Source: Globomyces pollinis-pini
Taxonomy: Eukaryota > Chytridiomycota > Chytridiomycetes > Rhizophydiales > Globomycetaceae
Reading direction: 5' to 3'
Length of the DNA: 18,702 nt
Assembly: GCA_025399215.1 (NCBI GenBank)
Contig: MU621364.1
Coordinates: 3,839 to 22,540 of the forward strand
Both the position numbers and the translations under genes were made by a program. A model generated the notes under the pieces. The model had not been told where the DNA came from, searched no databases, and saw only the letters and a list, made by a program, of their open reading frames with translations. Shown in pieces: positions 17,634 to 18,702 of the stretch; position 1 is the first letter of the stretch, and the number at the start of each line of letters is the position of its first letter.

Positions 17634-18505
17634 GACAGCAGCAGATTTAGTGCTAGTTGGAGTGGCATTGCTTGTACCGGATGGGGCTGTAGAAGCTGTA
17701 GTCGTTAAAGGTGGTAATGCAACCGACCATGTCTTCTTTTCGCCAGTAATTCGATCATTCAATGTGAAACCTTCAGGGAAAGTTGCACCCATAGTCACTT
17801 CACAACCTAATTCGTCACTCTTGACGTTACATGGATCAGTCAATTGTTGTCCCTGTTCACAAATTCTCATACAATACAATCCTATATATCATTAACTATC
17901 AATTCAGTTACCATTTCCAGCTTGTTCCACGTATTCAACAAATTTTGATCCTTGCTTTCTCGTATCCACACCCGAATAAGGTTCTTTACCACAATATCGA
18001 TAACTAACAGCATCGTATTGACCACCATCATCATAAATACCAGGAGGGTGTGTACAATTAACACCTAAACGACCACAATCCATTCTACCCTCAATTTGAT
18101 AGTATTCTTTTCCATTCTTGATATCATGAGTTACATAAGCTGATCGGATTCCGAATTCGGCCATGGATAATGCACCTGGAGTTTTATAATCTCCCATACA
18201 GTATGATTGAACATAACCTTCAGCTTGTACTATTTTTGGCAATAAACCTTTACTATAGAATAAATCCTTTAATAAAGGTGAATTTGGATTTGGTAATAAA
18301 AGACAGAAATTAACAGGATCTTGAAGGTAGACTTGTTCTCCAGCAACACTAAGATTTAAATAAATTGGTTCAATTACGGGTAAGTTTCTCCAATTGGAGC
18401 ACATGGATCAACTGCATTTGCTCCTAAATCCCAATTTCGTTCCACGCATAATTTGGTGTCTGGGAAAGTAGGATTACCATTACAAGCTGGTGGATAGGTT
18501 GGCAT
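17568..18505 (-). CDS. Cys-rich surface-type glycoprotein, paralogue 2
   Basis: The exons are 18505-18378, 18348-17912 and 17881-17568, with introns of 29 and 30 nt, giving 292 aa. It begins MPTYPPACNGNPTFPD and matches the gene at 6203 throughout. All twelve Cys are conserved, as are YDDGGQYD and YRYCGKEPYSGVD. The second intron sits in the Gly codon of AGNG-LYCMRIC, the same place as the single intron of paralogue 1. The first intron, in the Pro codon of ETYP-VAGEQVY, is absent from paralogue 1. The C-terminus is Thr/Ser/Ala-rich and ends in a hydrophobic stretch (LSWFLDLVLPIFGLLAL), like a GPI-anchor signal. No N-terminal signal peptide is seen. A raw ORF starting at 18404 reads through intron 1 and is not the true start. 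The last 66 bases are duplicated downstream. Confidence 0.88.
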
Positions 18506-18583
18506 ATCGATTCAATTTAACTTTTTTTAATGGGAAGAAACTAGCGCGTCATTACTTACAAAGAATGAATGACATCAATGAAT

Positions 18584-18597
18584 GTAATATTATACTG
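18584..18597 (-). promoter_or_regulatory. Possible TATA element of paralogue 2
   Basis: CAGTATAATATTAC on the minus strand lies about 80-90 bases upstream of the ATG at 18505, with a CATTCATT-type repeat between. A similar CATTCATTC motif occurs just before the extended start of paralogue 1 (6115-6125). Whether either is functional is unknown. Confidence 0.3.
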
Positions 18598-18702
18598 TAT
18601 TGTTGGTGATGTACTCAAATGTTGTAGAGGTGTTAATACTATAACGTAACATATTCACATGAAAGTATACTCGATAGATATCTTATATACAGATAAAGAG
18701 TG

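Noticed and set aside
17650..17895. Plus-strand 81-codon ORF
   Set aside because: Antisense to the last exon of paralogue 2.
1..18702. CRISPR arrays, insertion sequences, retroelements, rRNA, prophage or toxin modules
   Set aside because: No regularly spaced direct repeats, no transposase, reverse-transcriptase or integrase motifs, no terminal repeats and no rRNA-like sequence were seen on either strand. The only clear direct repeat is the 66-bp pair.

Overview
The window reads as nuclear DNA of an early-diverging fungus or close fungal relative. The base composition is AT-rich. The tRNA-Ala is eukaryotic and lacks CCA. Almost every gene is broken by tiny GT-AG introns. The genes include a complete XPD/Rad3 helicase, a CNOT11-type CCR4-NOT subunit, a fungal-type bHLH factor ending in a conserved-looking NLLC tail, and a pair of cysteine-rich surface-type glycoproteins. 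I cannot name the genus. I see no bacterial, viral, transposon or CRISPR content. Most ORFs in the raw sequence are only exons. I joined them by hand, using reading frame, splice sites and (for XPD and CNOT11) agreement with the known families. The joined XPD, repeat-protein, coiled-coil and glycoprotein models all give lengths divisible by three.

Layout, left to right. 3-173 (+) may be the 3' end of a gene entering from the left. 327-1311 (-) is a membrane-anchored adhesin-like protein built of TGS/STG repeats. 1964-2171 (-) is a small unrecognised gene. 2275-2347 (-) is tRNA-Ala(CGC). 2537-3209 (+) encodes the conserved C-terminal domain of CNOT11. 4058-4423 (-) is a bHLH factor. 4424-6202 is gene-poor, with only weak small ORFs. 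6203-7155 (+) is glycoprotein paralogue 1. 7297-9942 (-) is XPD in 15 exons. 10199-10557 (+) is a small single-pass membrane protein. 10624-14395 (-) is a 1,219-residue protein made of a repeated Trp motif. About 15080-17428 (+) is a coiled-coil protein in up to 11 exons. 17568-18505 (-) is glycoprotein paralogue 2, with an exact 66-bp tandem duplication over its last 22 codons.

XPD (TFIIH, transcription and repair), CNOT11 (mRNA decay) and tRNA-Ala are housekeeping genes. No operon logic is expected. The novel material is the 13-copy Trp-repeat protein and its divergently transcribed coiled-coil neighbour, neither of which I recognise, together with the intron population. The 34 introns I rate well supported are 24-40 nt long, mostly 25-34 nt, and one is a probable 29-nt GC-AG intron.
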